The position numbers and the translations under genes are program-made. The notes beneath the pieces were generated by a model that ran no database searches, was not told where the DNA came from, and saw only the letters and a list, made by a program, of their open reading frames with translations. A stretch of DNA of 15,476 nucleotides from an uncultured Lachnospiraceae bacterium (GTDB lineage Bacteria > Bacillota > Clostridia > Lachnospirales > Lachnospiraceae): NCBI GenBank assembly GCA_902489925.1, contig CABUBX010000034.1, forward strand, positions 1-15,476, written 5' to 3'. Shown here piece by piece: positions 6,764-15,161 of the stretch. Position 1 is the stretch's first letter, and the number at the start of each line of letters is the position of its first letter.

Positions 6764-8632
6764 TTATACTTCTTTATAATCAGCATCTACAACGTCATCG
6801 GCCTGCTGATAATTTGCACCTGTATCCTGAGGACCTGCCTGAGGGCCACCCTGCTGACCTGCTGCTGCACCGGCTGCCTCATACATCTTTGCAAACACAC
6901 CCTGTGCTGCATCCATCAGTCTCTGTTTTGCTGCTTTAATATCTTCAATCTGTGCGTCTGTCATGTCATCCATCGGTGTAGAATCAAGAAGTGCCTTCAT
7001 GCTGTCAAGCTCTGACTGAACCTTAGCTTTATCATCTGCGCTGACCTTATCGCCAACTTCATCTAACGCTTTCTGTGTCTGGAACATCATCGCATCCGCT
7101 TCATTGCGGGCTTCGATACCCTCTTTACGCTTCTTATCCTGTGCCTCAAACTGTGCTGCCTCTTTAACAGCCTTTTCAATATCTGCATCAGACATATTTG
7201 AACCTGCTGTAATTGTAATATGCTGCTCACGGCCTGTTCCTAAATCCTTAGCGGATACATTAACGATACCGTTGGCATCAATATCAAATGTAACCTCAAT
7301 CTGAGGGATTCCTCTTGGTGCCGGTGCAATACCGTCAAGTCTGAACTGACCTAAGCTCTTGTTATCTCTTGCAAACTGTCTTTCACCCTGTACAACATTG
7401 ATATCAACTGCTGACTGGTTATCTGCTGCTGTAGAGAAAATCTGGCTCTTTCTTGTAGGGATTGTTGTGTTTCTCTCGATTAAGTGTGTCGCAATACCGC
7501 CCATTGTTTCAATTGAAAGTGTCAATGGTGTAACATCAAGAAGAAGGATATCGCCTGCACCTGAATCGCCTGCTAATTTACCACCCTGGATAGAAGCACC
7601 TACTGCTACACATTCATCCGGGTTTAAGCTCTTGCTTGGCTCTTTGCCTGTGAGCATCTTAACTTTTTCCTGTACTGCAGGAATACGTGTTGAACCGCCG
7701 ACTAATAATACTTTTCCAAGCTCTGCAGCTGTGATACCTGCATCTCTTAAAGCATTCTGAACAGGGATAACTGTTCTCTCAACAAGGTCTGATGTCAACT
7801 CATCGAATTTCGCTCTTGTAAGGTTCATATCAAAATGCTTAGGGCCTTCTGCTGTAGCTGTGATAAATGGCAGGTTAATATTTGTTGTAGCTGCACTTGA
7901 AAGCTCTTTCTTAGCCTTCTCTGCTGCTTCACGAAGTCTCTGCATAGCCATCCTATCGCCTGATAAATCAATGCCCTCTGCCTTCTTAAATTCTTCAAGC
8001 ATATAGCGTGTAATCTTTTCATCAAAATCATCGCCGCCGAGTCTGTTGTCACCGCTTGTTGCAAGTACTTCGATAACGCCGTCGCCAATCTCGATAACAG
8101 AAACGTCGAATGTACCGCCGCCTAAGTCGTATACCATAATTTTCTGTTCTTTTTCATTATCAAGACCATAAGCTAAAGCTGCTGCTGTAGGCTCGTTAAT
8201 GATACGCTTAACATCTAAGCCTGCAATCTTACCTGCATCCTTTGTTGCCTGTCTCTGTGAGTCATTGAAATAAGCAGGAACTGTAATAACTGCCTCTGTA
8301 ACCTTTTCACCCAAATAGCTTTCAGCATCTGCTTTTAATTTCTGAAGAATCATTGCTGAAATTTCCTGTGGTGAATACTTCTTGTCATCAATTGCTACTC
8401 TGTAATCAGAGCCCATATGTCTCTTGATTGATGAAATTGTCTTTTCTGCATTTGTCACTGCCTGACGTTTTGCAGGCTCACCAACCAGTCTTTCACCTGT
8501 CTTTGTAAATGCTACAACAGACGGTGTTGTTCTTGCGCCTTCTGTATTTGCAACAACTACCGGCTTTCCGCCTTCCATAACTGCAACACATGAATTTGTT
8601 GTACCTAAGTCAATACCAATGATTTTACTCAT
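6764..8632 (-). CDS. dnaK: Chaperone protein DnaK (Hsp70)
   Basis: This is the ATP-dependent Hsp70 that folds and protects cytoplasmic proteins, with DnaJ and GrpE as partners. The 622 residues are complete. The nucleotide-binding domain (about 1-370) opens with IGIDLGTTNSCVAVMEGG and contains VPAYFNDSQRQATKDAG, INEPTAAALAYGLD, DLGGGTFDVS and LVGGSTRIPAVQ. The linker DVTPLTLSIET leads into the substrate-binding domain, and the helical lid ends in a Gln/Gly/Ala-rich tail with DDVVDADYKEV. The N-domain lacks the roughly 23-residue insertion of proteobacterial DnaK (compare NAEKTISSIKRHMGSDYRV), which supports a Gram-positive host. AGGAGG lies 7 bases before the ATG. It is the third gene of the operon, 52 bp after grpE. 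Confidence 0.99.
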   Translation of the reverse strand: MSKIIGIDLGTTNSCVAVMEGGKPVVVANTEGARTTPSVVAFTKTGERLVGEPAKRQAVTNAEKTISSIKRHMGSDYRVAIDDKKYSPQEISAMILQKLKADAESYLGEKVTEAVITVPAYFNDSQRQATKDAGKIAGLDVKRIINEPTAAALAYGLDNEKEQKIMVYDLGGGTFDVSVIEIGDGVIEVLATSGDNRLGGDDFDEKITRYMLEEFKKAEGIDLSGDRMAMQRLREAAEKAKKELSSAATTNINLPFITATAEGPKHFDMNLTRAKFDELTSDLVERTVIPVQNALRDAGITAAELGKVLLVGGSTRIPAVQEKVKMLTGKEPSKSLNPDECVAVGASIQGGKLAGDSGAGDILLLDVTPLTLSIETMGGIATHLIERNTTIPTRKSQIFSTAADNQSAVDINVVQGERQFARDNKSLGQFRLDGIAPAPRGIPQIEVTFDIDANGIVNVSAKDLGTGREQHITITAGSNMSDADIEKAVKEAAQFEAQDKKRKEGIEARNEADAMMFQTQKALDEVGDKVSADDKAKVQSELDSMKALLDSTPMDDMTDAQIEDIKAAKQRLMDAAQGVFAKMYEAAGAAAGQQGGPQAGPQDTGANYQQADDVVDADYKEV

Positions 8633-8684
8633 AATAAATTCCTCCTGAATCTAAATATCTATAATTAAAATGTTTCTTACAAAT

Positions 8685-9311
8685 TTACTCTGCCACAATA
8701 ACCATACTGTGACGAATGACTTTTTCTTTATACATATATCCTTTTTGAAGTTCCTGTGCAATGACACCGGATTCATATTCCTCACTTGCTGTCTGCATCA
8801 CCGCATTGTGGAAGTTCGGGTCAAATTCTTTTCCGACAGCTTCAATAGCTGTAACGCCGGCCTGCTCCAGAATACCCATGAGTTTTTTATAAATCATCTC
8901 CATGCCCTGAGCAAAAGAGCTTTCTTTATCAGCCTCGCTCATTGCCGTCAGACCTCTTTCAAAATCATCAACAACCGGTAAAATCTTTTCAACCATTGTT
9001 GAAGCGCCGGAATCAAACATTTGGCTCTTTTCTTTCTCAGTACGCTTTCTGAAATTATCAAACTCAGCCATCTGACGAATAACCTTATCGTTTAATTCTT
9101 CAATCATCTGGTCTTTTTTATCTTTTTTCTTTCCAAAAAGCTTTGACTTTTTCTTATCGCCTTCCTCCGCCTTTGCCGCATCTTCTGATGTCTCGCAGGC
9201 TTCGGCAGCTTCCTCTGTTTTTGCTTCTTCCTCCAAAGTTTCGGAAGCTTCAGAAGTCTCAACTTCTTCTTCAGAAGTTATCTCTATATCCTTATCCATA
9301 TCTGCCAACAC
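8685..9311 (-). CDS. grpE: Nucleotide exchange factor GrpE
   Basis: GrpE releases ADP from DnaK to reset the chaperone cycle. It has 208 residues. An acidic, disordered N-terminus (about 1-52, rich in Glu/Ala/Ser) is followed by a lysine cluster (KKKSKLFGKKKDKKDQ), a long helix (EELNDKVIRQMAEFDNFRKRTEKEK), and the GrpE head with the signature FDPNFHNAVMQ and GYMYKEKVIRHSMVIV. The chosen start is GTG at 9311, whose first base is the last base of the hrcA stop (TAGTG). GAGGTG four bases upstream serves it, and translational coupling is likely. The alternative ATG at 9299 (MDKDIEI) would be too far from that ribosome site. Domain identity is certain. The start is likely but not proven. Confidence 0.97.
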   Translation of the reverse strand: MLADMDKDIEITSEEEVETSEASETLEEEAKTEEAAEACETSEDAAKAEEGDKKKSKLFGKKKDKKDQMIEELNDKVIRQMAEFDNFRKRTEKEKSQMFDSGASTMVEKILPVVDDFERGLTAMSEADKESSFAQGMEMIYKKLMGILEQAGVTAIEAVGKEFDPNFHNAVMQTASEEYESGVIAQELQKGYMYKEKVIRHSMVIVAE

Positions 9312-10357
9312 TATTCACCTCGTTTATCTTTCTTAAATATCTCATCCAGCTGATTCATCATCGTCTGGAGATTGCCAACAACTTTTTTATAATCCATACG
9401 CTTAGGTCCGATAATACCAATCGTTCCCTGAACACCTTCCTCAAGCTCATAAGTTGCAGTCACAATACTGCAGTCCTTCATCGTCCCCACCGGAGACTCT
9501 GAACCGATATAAACCTGAATCGCATTCTTTTCTTTATCATCACGCTCAAGTTCTTCTGTCACAAGCTCTGTCAAAGCTTTCTTTTCCTCAAGTGCATATA
9601 TTAATTCGCTGGCCTTTTCGGTATCGCACAATTCCGGATATTTAAAAAGGTTTGTTGTTCCGCTTGTATAAATCTCCACATCGTCTTCTTCCTGAATGGC
9701 TGCTGCGATTGTATCAATAATGTCGTTAATCACCTGATTGTGGCCTTCGGCCTGTTTTTTAAGCTGTCCAATCAATTCCATATTAATTTCCTGAAGGCTA
9801 AGTCCCTGCAGGAAAGTATTCAGTACAAGATTTAACTTTACAACATCCTCCGGCATAATATCCGAAGCTGTGTTAATAAGCTTATTCTTTATAATGTTGC
9901 CGTCTAACATAAGCACAACCAAAATCTGTGTCGGCTCAACCAGCGACAGCTGAATAAATCTGAGCTTATTGCGCTTATACTGCGGTGAAGAAATCAATGA
10001 CGCATAATTGGTATTCGCCGCCAAAAGCTTTGCCATACGCTTTAAAAGCTGGTCAACCTTATCAGCCTTCTCAATCATCATCTCTTTCATATCATCGACT
10101 TCGGCAATCTTTTCCTTCATAAGGTTATCAACATAAAATCTATAGCCCTTGTCTGAAGGAATACGTCCGGCAGACGTATGCGGCTGAATAATAAAGCCTA
10201 ATTCCTCCAAATCTGCCATCTCATTACGGATTGTCGCGGAACTTAAATTCAAATCCGTGAATTTTGAAATGGTTCTTGAACCAACCGGATCTCCTGTATT
10301 CAGATAGGTCTGAATGATTGCATTAAGAATCTTCACTTTTCTCTCATCTAATTCCAC
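9311..10357 (-). CDS. hrcA: Heat-inducible transcription repressor HrcA
   Basis: HrcA binds CIRCE and represses class I heat-shock genes. Its activity depends on GroEL in the species studied. The winged-helix N-domain follows the start (ELDERKVKILNAIIQTYLN, then GDPVGSRTISK, SSATIRNEMADLEELGFI and HTSAGRIPSDKGYRFYVD), with the dimerisation and inserted domains after it. The C-terminus has GTIGIIGPKRMDYKKVVGNL. I chose GTG at 10357, giving 348 residues as usual for the family. AGAGGTGA lies directly upstream, and the family alignment begins at ELDERK. An in-frame ATG at 10450 would add 31 unrelated residues and lies in the -35 region, upstream of the transcript. It is the first gene of the operon and autoregulated through CIRCE. 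Confidence 0.97.
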   Translation of the reverse strand: MELDERKVKILNAIIQTYLNTGDPVGSRTISKFTDLNLSSATIRNEMADLEELGFIIQPHTSAGRIPSDKGYRFYVDNLMKEKIAEVDDMKEMMIEKADKVDQLLKRMAKLLAANTNYASLISSPQYKRNKLRFIQLSLVEPTQILVVLMLDGNIIKNKLINTASDIMPEDVVKLNLVLNTFLQGLSLQEINMELIGQLKKQAEGHNQVINDIIDTIAAAIQEEDDVEIYTSGTTNLFKYPELCDTEKASELIYALEEKKALTELVTEELERDDKEKNAIQVYIGSESPVGTMKDCSIVTATYELEEGVQGTIGIIGPKRMDYKKVVGNLQTMMNQLDEIFKKDKRGE

Positions 10358-10380
10358 GATGTCACCTCTTTTTCTTGTTA

Positions 10381-10407
10381 TTAGCACTCGTTGTTTTAGA
10401 GTGCTAA
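10381..10407. promoter_or_regulatory. CIRCE operator (HrcA binding site)
   Basis: A perfect match to the CIRCE consensus: TTAGCACTC (10381-10389), a 9-base spacer, then GAGTGCTAA (10399-10407). It starts about 15 bases after the hrcA -10 and ends 23 bases before the hrcA start codon, so it lies in the 5' leader of the heat-shock operon, the usual position for negative control. Confidence 0.98.
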
Positions 10408-10421
10408 CACTTTCTGTACAT

Positions 10422-10450
10422 AACATAGCACTATCTAAAAACTTTGTCAA
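10422..10450 (-). promoter_or_regulatory. Sigma-A-type promoter of the hrcA operon
   Basis: On the minus strand a perfect TTGACA (10450-10445) is followed by a 17-base spacer ending in an extended TGC and a -10 TATGTT (10427-10422). The predicted start is near 10415, just ahead of CIRCE. This arrangement, a vegetative promoter plus CIRCE, is standard for HrcA-controlled operons in Firmicutes. Confidence 0.85.
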
Positions 10451-10496
10451 GCGGATTTTTCAAAATTTTATACTTTTCTTTTAAAAGAAGGTCTTT

Positions 10497-10502
10497 TATA
10501 AT
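10497..10502 (+). promoter_or_regulatory. Possible -10 of the hemW promoter
   Basis: A perfect TATAAT lies 70 bp ahead of the hemW start, but the sequence 16-18 bases upstream (T-rich, no clear TTGACA) is a poor -35. It would drive hemW divergently from hrcA without overlapping CIRCE. This is low-confidence because TATAAT is easily met by chance in AT-rich DNA. Confidence 0.35.
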
Positions 10503-10571
10503 GAAAGAAAACAGCCGCAGACGTTTGCTGCAGCACTCTGTCTGCTATGATTACCCATTACAGGAGGAAAT

Positions 10572-11774
10572 ATGTCCAAACCACTTGCACTTTATATACA
10601 TTTTCCATTTTGCAAAAAAAAATGCCGCTACTGCGACTTTCTTTCATTTTCGTCACTCGGGCGGACAGACATCTATATGGATGCCCTGATGAATGAGCTT
10701 CGCACTATACCGGCAGCATTACTCAAGCATCATGATTATATGATTACATCTATATTTATCGGCGGCGGGACACCATCCCTCATGTCATCTGACTGGCTTA
10801 AAGCTCTTATGGATTTACTTCACAGCTATCCAATCAGTGCCACGGCTGAAATTACCATGGAATGTAATCCCGGAACTTTATCATCAGAGATGCTTCTTGC
10901 CATGTCGGCCTCCGGCATCAACAGAATAAGTATCGGACTTCAATCAACGGATAATCAATGCCTTCTAAGACTCGGGCGTATTCATACATACGAGCAGTTT
11001 AAAGAAAACTTTTACGAGGCAAGAAACCTCGGTTTTAATAATATCAACATCGATTTGATGTCTGCATTGCCCGGACAAAGTCTTTCTGATTATGAAACCG
11101 ACTTAAACCGGATTATCAGTCTAAAGCCGGAACACATATCCGCCTATAGTCTGATTATTGAAGAAGGCACACCATTTTTTGATTACTATGAAGAAAACAA
11201 AAACATTGATATTACTTTGCCTCCGCTACCTTCAGAGGATGATGAACGGCTTATGTACCACCGCACAAAAGAAATTTTAAAGTCCGCAGGCTATCATCGA
11301 TATGAAATATCCAATTACGCCCTTAAAGGCTTTGAATGTAGCCATAACACGGCTTATTGGAAGCGGCAGGACTATTTAGGGCTTGGGCTTGGCGCGTCAA
11401 GCCTGATTGAAAATACGCGTTTTAGTGTTACCTCCGATTTTGATGCATATATACGTTATTTTCAGCCAAATCAATTCGTCCCTTTTAAAGCCTGCCCGCC
11501 TTATGGCGATATCCACACTGCTGTCGATACACTTTCTGTAAAGGCTCAGATGGAAGAATTTATGTTTTTGGGACTGAGGCTTACTTCCGGCATCCGATTA
11601 TCAGATTTCAAAAAAGCTTTTGGAAAAAATATTTTTGAAATTTACGGACCTGTCATAAATACCCATATTCATGACGGCACACTGGTTCTTGATGCCGACA
11701 GCCAAAAGCTTTCCCTCACAGAACACGGGCTTGATATCAGCAACTTTATTATGGCTGACTTTCTTTTGGAATAG
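10572..11774 (+). CDS. hemW: HemW-like radical SAM protein (oxygen-independent coproporphyrinogen oxidase family)
   Basis: This is a radical SAM protein of the HemN/HemW family. HemW is regarded as a heme-binding chaperone rather than a true coproporphyrinogen dehydrogenase, so the older 'oxygen-independent coproporphyrinogen III oxidase' label should be treated with care. The 400 residues are complete. The [4Fe-4S] motif is C14-x3-C18-x2-C21 (FCKKKCRYCDF), with none of the longer N-terminus of true HemN. GGGTPS follows at 64-69, then ECNPGT, NRISIGLQS, LGRIH and IDLMSALPGQS. The C-terminal HemW region has MEEFMFLGLRLTSGI. AGGAGG lies 4 bases before the ATG. It is divergent from hrcA. In Bacillus hemW lies next to hrcA in the same direction, so the neighbourhood is conserved but the orientation differs. 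Confidence 0.93.
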   Translation: MSKPLALYIHFPFCKKKCRYCDFLSFSSLGRTDIYMDALMNELRTIPAALLKHHDYMITSIFIGGGTPSLMSSDWLKALMDLLHSYPISATAEITMECNPGTLSSEMLLAMSASGINRISIGLQSTDNQCLLRLGRIHTYEQFKENFYEARNLGFNNINIDLMSALPGQSLSDYETDLNRIISLKPEHISAYSLIIEEGTPFFDYYEENKNIDITLPPLPSEDDERLMYHRTKEILKSAGYHRYEISNYALKGFECSHNTAYWKRQDYLGLGLGASSLIENTRFSVTSDFDAYIRYFQPNQFVPFKACPPYGDIHTAVDTLSVKAQMEEFMFLGLRLTSGIRLSDFKKAFGKNIFEIYGPVINTHIHDGTLVLDADSQKLSLTEHGLDISNFIMADFLLE

Positions 11775-11824
11775 TCCGCTATTTAACACTCAGAAGCTAA
11801 ATTATTTTCAGAGAGGTGATTTTT

Positions 11825-12778
11825 ATGAATATCGTAATTTTAGAAAGAGACAGTGTCGGCACAGATATCGATATTGATGGCTTTAACCGTTTCGGTTTCG
11901 TAACAAGCTACGCCAACACACTTAAAGCACAGGCAGCTAAACGTATAAAAGATGCGGATATTGTCATATCAAACAAAACCCCAATGAACGAAGACACTTT
12001 AAAGGATGCCAAAAATATACGTCTTATCTGCCTTTTTGCCACAGGCTATGATATGGTTGATTTAGACTATTGCAAAAGCCGTGGCATTACTGTATGCAAT
12101 GTCTGCGATTACTGCACCGATGCCGTTGCCCAGCATACTTTTGCATTAACCTTCTTTCTCCTTGAAAAACTGCGCCACTATGATGATTATGTCAAATCCG
12201 GTCAATATGGGGCACAGCAACGTTTTTCCAACTTTGATTTTCCGTATTATGAGCTGGCAGGAAAAACATGGGGCATTATCGGTATGGGGCATATCGGCCG
12301 CAGGGTTGCGTCAATCGCCTCTGCTTTCGGCTGTAAAGTCATTTTCTATTCGGCTTCAGGAAACAGCACCTGTACAGACTACGAACGCACAGAACTTATA
12401 CCCCTTTTAGAAAGCTCAGATATTATCTCGCTGCATTGTCCGCTGTCCGACAAAACATTTCATTTGATTGACGATACCGCATTTTGTCATATGCGGCCTT
12501 CATCCATATTAATTAATGTTGCAAGAGGTCCTGTCGTTGATAATAAAGCGCTTCATCGTGCGCTTACAAATAACCGCCTTATGGCAGCCGGTCTTGACGT
12601 GCTTGAGGGCGAACCAATCACACCTGACAATCCGCTTGCAGACTTTAAAGACAGTACACGGCTCATTATTACGCCGCATATGGCGTGGGCAAGCACCGAA
12701 GCCCGACAAAGAGTCGTCGATGAAACGATAAACAATGTTGAAGCCTTTCTATCCGGACATCCGCGCAACGTTGTTTAA
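11825..12778 (+). CDS. D-isomer-specific 2-hydroxyacid dehydrogenase (glycerate/hydroxypyruvate reductase-like)
   Basis: This is a cytoplasmic NAD(P)-dependent oxidoreductase that interconverts a 2-keto acid and a D-2-hydroxy acid. The Rossmann motif G153-M-G-H-I-G158 lies in GKTWGIIGMGHIGRRVA. The catalytic triad is visible: R234 in INVARGPVV, E263 in EGEP, and H285 in TPHMAWAS. The protein has 317 residues, normal for the family. The pattern around ELAGKTWGIIGMG and ITPHMAWAS most resembles glycerate dehydrogenase/hydroxypyruvate reductase, but substrate cannot be fixed from sequence. I chose ATG at 11825, placed 5 bases after GAGAGGTGA. An in-frame GTG at 11816 sits inside that ribosome site and is rejected. 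It lies 50 bp after hemW with no terminator between, so the two may be co-transcribed. Confidence 0.93.
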   Translation: MNIVILERDSVGTDIDIDGFNRFGFVTSYANTLKAQAAKRIKDADIVISNKTPMNEDTLKDAKNIRLICLFATGYDMVDLDYCKSRGITVCNVCDYCTDAVAQHTFALTFFLLEKLRHYDDYVKSGQYGAQQRFSNFDFPYYELAGKTWGIIGMGHIGRRVASIASAFGCKVIFYSASGNSTCTDYERTELIPLLESSDIISLHCPLSDKTFHLIDDTAFCHMRPSSILINVARGPVVDNKALHRALTNNRLMAAGLDVLEGEPITPDNPLADFKDSTRLIITPHMAWASTEARQRVVDETINNVEAFLSGHPRNVV

Positions 12779-12784
12779 AAACTT

Positions 12785-12810
12785 AACGCGGAAGCTTTAG
12801 CTTCCGCGTT
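12785..12810. terminator. Shared (bidirectional) terminator between convergent genes
   Basis: A perfect 11-bp stem (AACGCGGAAGC at 12785-12795, complement at 12800-12810) encloses the tetraloop TTTA. On the minus strand it is followed by AAGTTTTT, a fair T-tract that suits the peptidase gene. On the plus strand the tail (ATTGACTATC) is poor. It fills the 47-bp gap between the convergent dehydrogenase and peptidase genes. Confidence 0.85.
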
Positions 12811-12825
12811 ATTGACTATCCCCGT

Positions 12826-14838
12826 TTATTTTTCAAGAAGCACTTTCGCCTCGTCAAGAATCTGGCACACATCCCCTACTGACATCTTCATATATTCGAT
12901 ATCCTCCTTATAAAACCTTTGCTGACGTGAAAGCGCTGTCTCTAAAAATAATATCTCCTCTGATAAATCGGCTTTTTTATTGCCGGCCTTTTCCTTTAAG
13001 CTTTTGACAAGGTGATACAGGTCTTCATGATGAATAATTCTCTGCCATCCCCACCGCAGTCTTTCTTTCGTCTCATTCAGCACATAATCCGTAAAATGTC
13101 TGTAAACCGCCTCATCAAAAGAAAATGCGTACTGATTATTATCAATCTTATATATTTCCAAAAGTGCTTCTCTGATTTTCCCTTCGTCTAAATATAATTT
13201 AGCCTGTGTCAAATGTTTTATATTATTCATAGAAGCTTCATGCGGGAAAATAACCTCATCCGTCCATGTCAGACGCACAAATTTATTCTGGCACTTTTTA
13301 AACGCATACAAAAGCCTTGCCTCGGCATGTTTTATGTGCTCTGCATATTTTTCTTCCTTCCCCCATACAGCCTGCTCGTTCACAGTCTCAATCCGGTAAT
13401 AGAGCTGCTCTGCAATTTTTCCGGCCTTATTAAGCAGCTCAAGAAGCCCTTTCGCATCTGCCGGATGACTTAAACTACAATCAATTGTCTTAGCAGCCTG
13501 ACGAAACAGATTGGAAAAATCTAAAGGCACAATCACTGTTTTATCTAAAGCAAGCAAAAGCAAGCCGTAAAATTCGTGATGAAATCTGTAAACAGCCTCG
13601 TCATAATACATATCATTATCAAATTGTGAATGGTAATGCGTATCCATAAAGCTGCCGCCGCTGAAATCATTTACAAAAGACGGTATTCCTGAAATTGCCG
13701 CCGAAAAATCATCTGACCACGTTTCTATCGGCGCAAGCACCTGAACACTTCCTTCGTAAGCCTTTGAAAGCTTCGGCAGGTTATCAATAAATTTATTGAG
13801 AAACGTCACATATTCATAAGTACTCCGAATAGCATCCATCTTATCATGGGCAAGTGCCGGCAGTTCAAAATTCAAATCGGCAATAACTTTTCCCTGCCAC
13901 TCAGGATGGATATTAAAAAACTGTTCATAAGCGCCTGTGGACCAATCATATTTTGAGTCTACCGCGCCCCATTCTTCCGCCGCCATCGCACAAACAACGA
14001 TGGTATTTGCCGGCTTATACCCACACTGTAATAATGTACCCGCAATATTGAGCATCATCGCGACCGCTGTATTATCATCCTGAAATCCGTCAAAATAGGA
14101 ATCATAATGTGCCGAAAGCAAAATCATCCTATCTTTATTTTTTCCGGGAATCTTTCCTGTAATATTGTAAGCCACAGCATTTTGCCGTACACGCGATACC
14201 GCATCGAGCCAAACCTTCACCGAACCGCTTTCCTTCAACCCCTCAATAAGCACAGCCGCATCACTGCGCGATATTGAAAATGCCGGGGCATCTTTAGGGC
14301 CTGCAATATCCTGCGCATTTAAGGCTGCCTCATCAATTTCCCCATAGCCGCCATCCTGAACGGCAAGCACTGCTCTTGCCCCCTTAATTTTCGCTTCATA
14401 TACCGGAAAATTAATCCACCATTCATCGCGCTGATTTATATCCACAAGTACAAGCTTTCCACGAACATCAAGCCCCTCATAGTCTTCTGCTGTTCCTCGC
14501 CCTACATGGACAAGTTCAAATTCCTCCGGACCATTTGTAACAAACTCTGTCTGATAAGCTCCCATAATAAAACGATGTACCTTACCGGAACGATTCGTAT
14601 AATAAAGCTCTGCTTTCTTAAATTCCCATGCGTCCGGTGAAAACGCATCTTTCGTCACCTCCGAAAGCCCCATTGACTTCATGTGCTCATAAATCATATC
14701 GCCCGTCAAAAGCTCTGCCTCAGACCCTGCGGTACGATAACCGAGTTTTGGATTCGACTTATATGTTTCAAGTTTTTTGGCAAATCTATATGCGCTTTCA
14801 ATATTCAGCGCACTGATATATTTTTCTTTTATATCCAT
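12826..14838 (-). CDS. M28-family metallopeptidase with PA domain, cytoplasmic
   Basis: A predicted zinc aminopeptidase of 670 residues. There is no signal peptide or membrane segment, so it should be cytoplasmic. An insert resembling a PA domain lies at about 105-200 (GLDVRGKLVLVDINQRDEWW, IKGARAVLAVQDGG). The M28 metal and catalytic residues appear in order: H244 and D246 in SAHYDS, bridging D254 or D255 in FQDDNTA, E288-E289 in AAEEWG, probable ligand E325 in NFELP, and H403 in THYHSQFD. From about residue 435 a Lys/Glu-rich, probably helical C-terminal region of some 230 residues follows, which I do not recognise. AGGAGG lies 10 bases before the ATG. The gene stands alone, convergent with the dehydrogenase. 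Fold assignment is confident; substrate is unknown. Confidence 0.9.
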   Translation of the reverse strand: MDIKEKYISALNIESAYRFAKKLETYKSNPKLGYRTAGSEAELLTGDMIYEHMKSMGLSEVTKDAFSPDAWEFKKAELYYTNRSGKVHRFIMGAYQTEFVTNGPEEFELVHVGRGTAEDYEGLDVRGKLVLVDINQRDEWWINFPVYEAKIKGARAVLAVQDGGYGEIDEAALNAQDIAGPKDAPAFSISRSDAAVLIEGLKESGSVKVWLDAVSRVRQNAVAYNITGKIPGKNKDRMILLSAHYDSYFDGFQDDNTAVAMMLNIAGTLLQCGYKPANTIVVCAMAAEEWGAVDSKYDWSTGAYEQFFNIHPEWQGKVIADLNFELPALAHDKMDAIRSTYEYVTFLNKFIDNLPKLSKAYEGSVQVLAPIETWSDDFSAAISGIPSFVNDFSGGSFMDTHYHSQFDNDMYYDEAVYRFHHEFYGLLLLALDKTVIVPLDFSNLFRQAAKTIDCSLSHPADAKGLLELLNKAGKIAEQLYYRIETVNEQAVWGKEEKYAEHIKHAEARLLYAFKKCQNKFVRLTWTDEVIFPHEASMNNIKHLTQAKLYLDEGKIREALLEIYKIDNNQYAFSFDEAVYRHFTDYVLNETKERLRWGWQRIIHHEDLYHLVKSLKEKAGNKKADLSEEILFLETALSRQQRFYKEDIEYMKMSVGDVCQILDEAKVLLEK

Positions 14839-14992
14839 AACCTTTCTACCTCCTTTTGCTGTCTCAAATAATTATCGACATTTTACACAGCATGCATATT
14901 TTCCTATACACGTTTTCCTATATTTTTAAAATTTTCCACATAAGGCCTAATCTTTTTTCTAAAGCCGTCGAAAGCTTTATATTTACAACATT

Positions 14993-15020
14993 GTATAAAT
15001 ATTATACTGTATATTTATAC
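14993..15020. repeat. 10-bp perfect inverted repeat upstream of the peptidase, possible operator
   Basis: GTATAAATAT (14993-15002) and its exact complement ATATTTATAC (15011-15020) flank 8 bases. The repeat overlaps a minus-strand TATAAT (15006-15001), a candidate -10 for the peptidase gene. Shorter GTATA/TATAC pairs nest inside it, a pattern reminiscent of some GntR-type sites. It could equally be chance in AT-rich DNA. A good -35 is lacking. Confidence 0.4.
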
Positions 15021-15136
15021 TAAAGTACATCTTCTGTTTTTTACATAATTATAATCATATCTCGGCATACCCCTTGACCTTTTCTGAAGCCAAATGTATG
15101 TCTCTCGTATTTTCTTCAATGCCTGCATTGTCTTTT

Positions 15137-15161
15137 GTCGGCGGCTAAAACTGCCGCCGAC
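15137..15161. other. GC-rich 9-bp hairpin of unknown role
   Basis: GTCGGCGGC (15137-15145) pairs perfectly with GCCGCCGAC (15153-15161) around a 7-base loop, standing out in AT-rich surroundings. On the minus strand it is followed by As and on the plus strand it is preceded by Ts, the wrong arrangement for an intrinsic terminator in either direction. Possible roles are a remnant terminator, a small structured RNA, or a transcript stabiliser. Confidence 0.45.

Noticed and set aside
7359..7760. Plus-strand 133-codon frame inside dnaK
   Set aside because: It is antisense to the highly conserved dnaK coding sequence and is a by-product of its codon bias.
10476..10489. Palindrome TTCTTTTAAAAGAA between hrcA and hemW
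   Set aside because: It is a loopless, AT-rich palindrome with no second copy, easily due to chance; not credible as an operator or terminator.
10444..10689. Plus-strand frame overlapping the hemW start region
   Set aside because: It overlaps hemW in another frame, has no ribosome site and no recognisable protein features, and begins within the hrcA promoter.
11816..11824. Upstream GTG start for the 2-hydroxyacid dehydrogenase
   Set aside because: The GTG is part of the GAGAGGTGA ribosome binding site; the ATG at 11825 has correct spacing and matches the family N-terminus.
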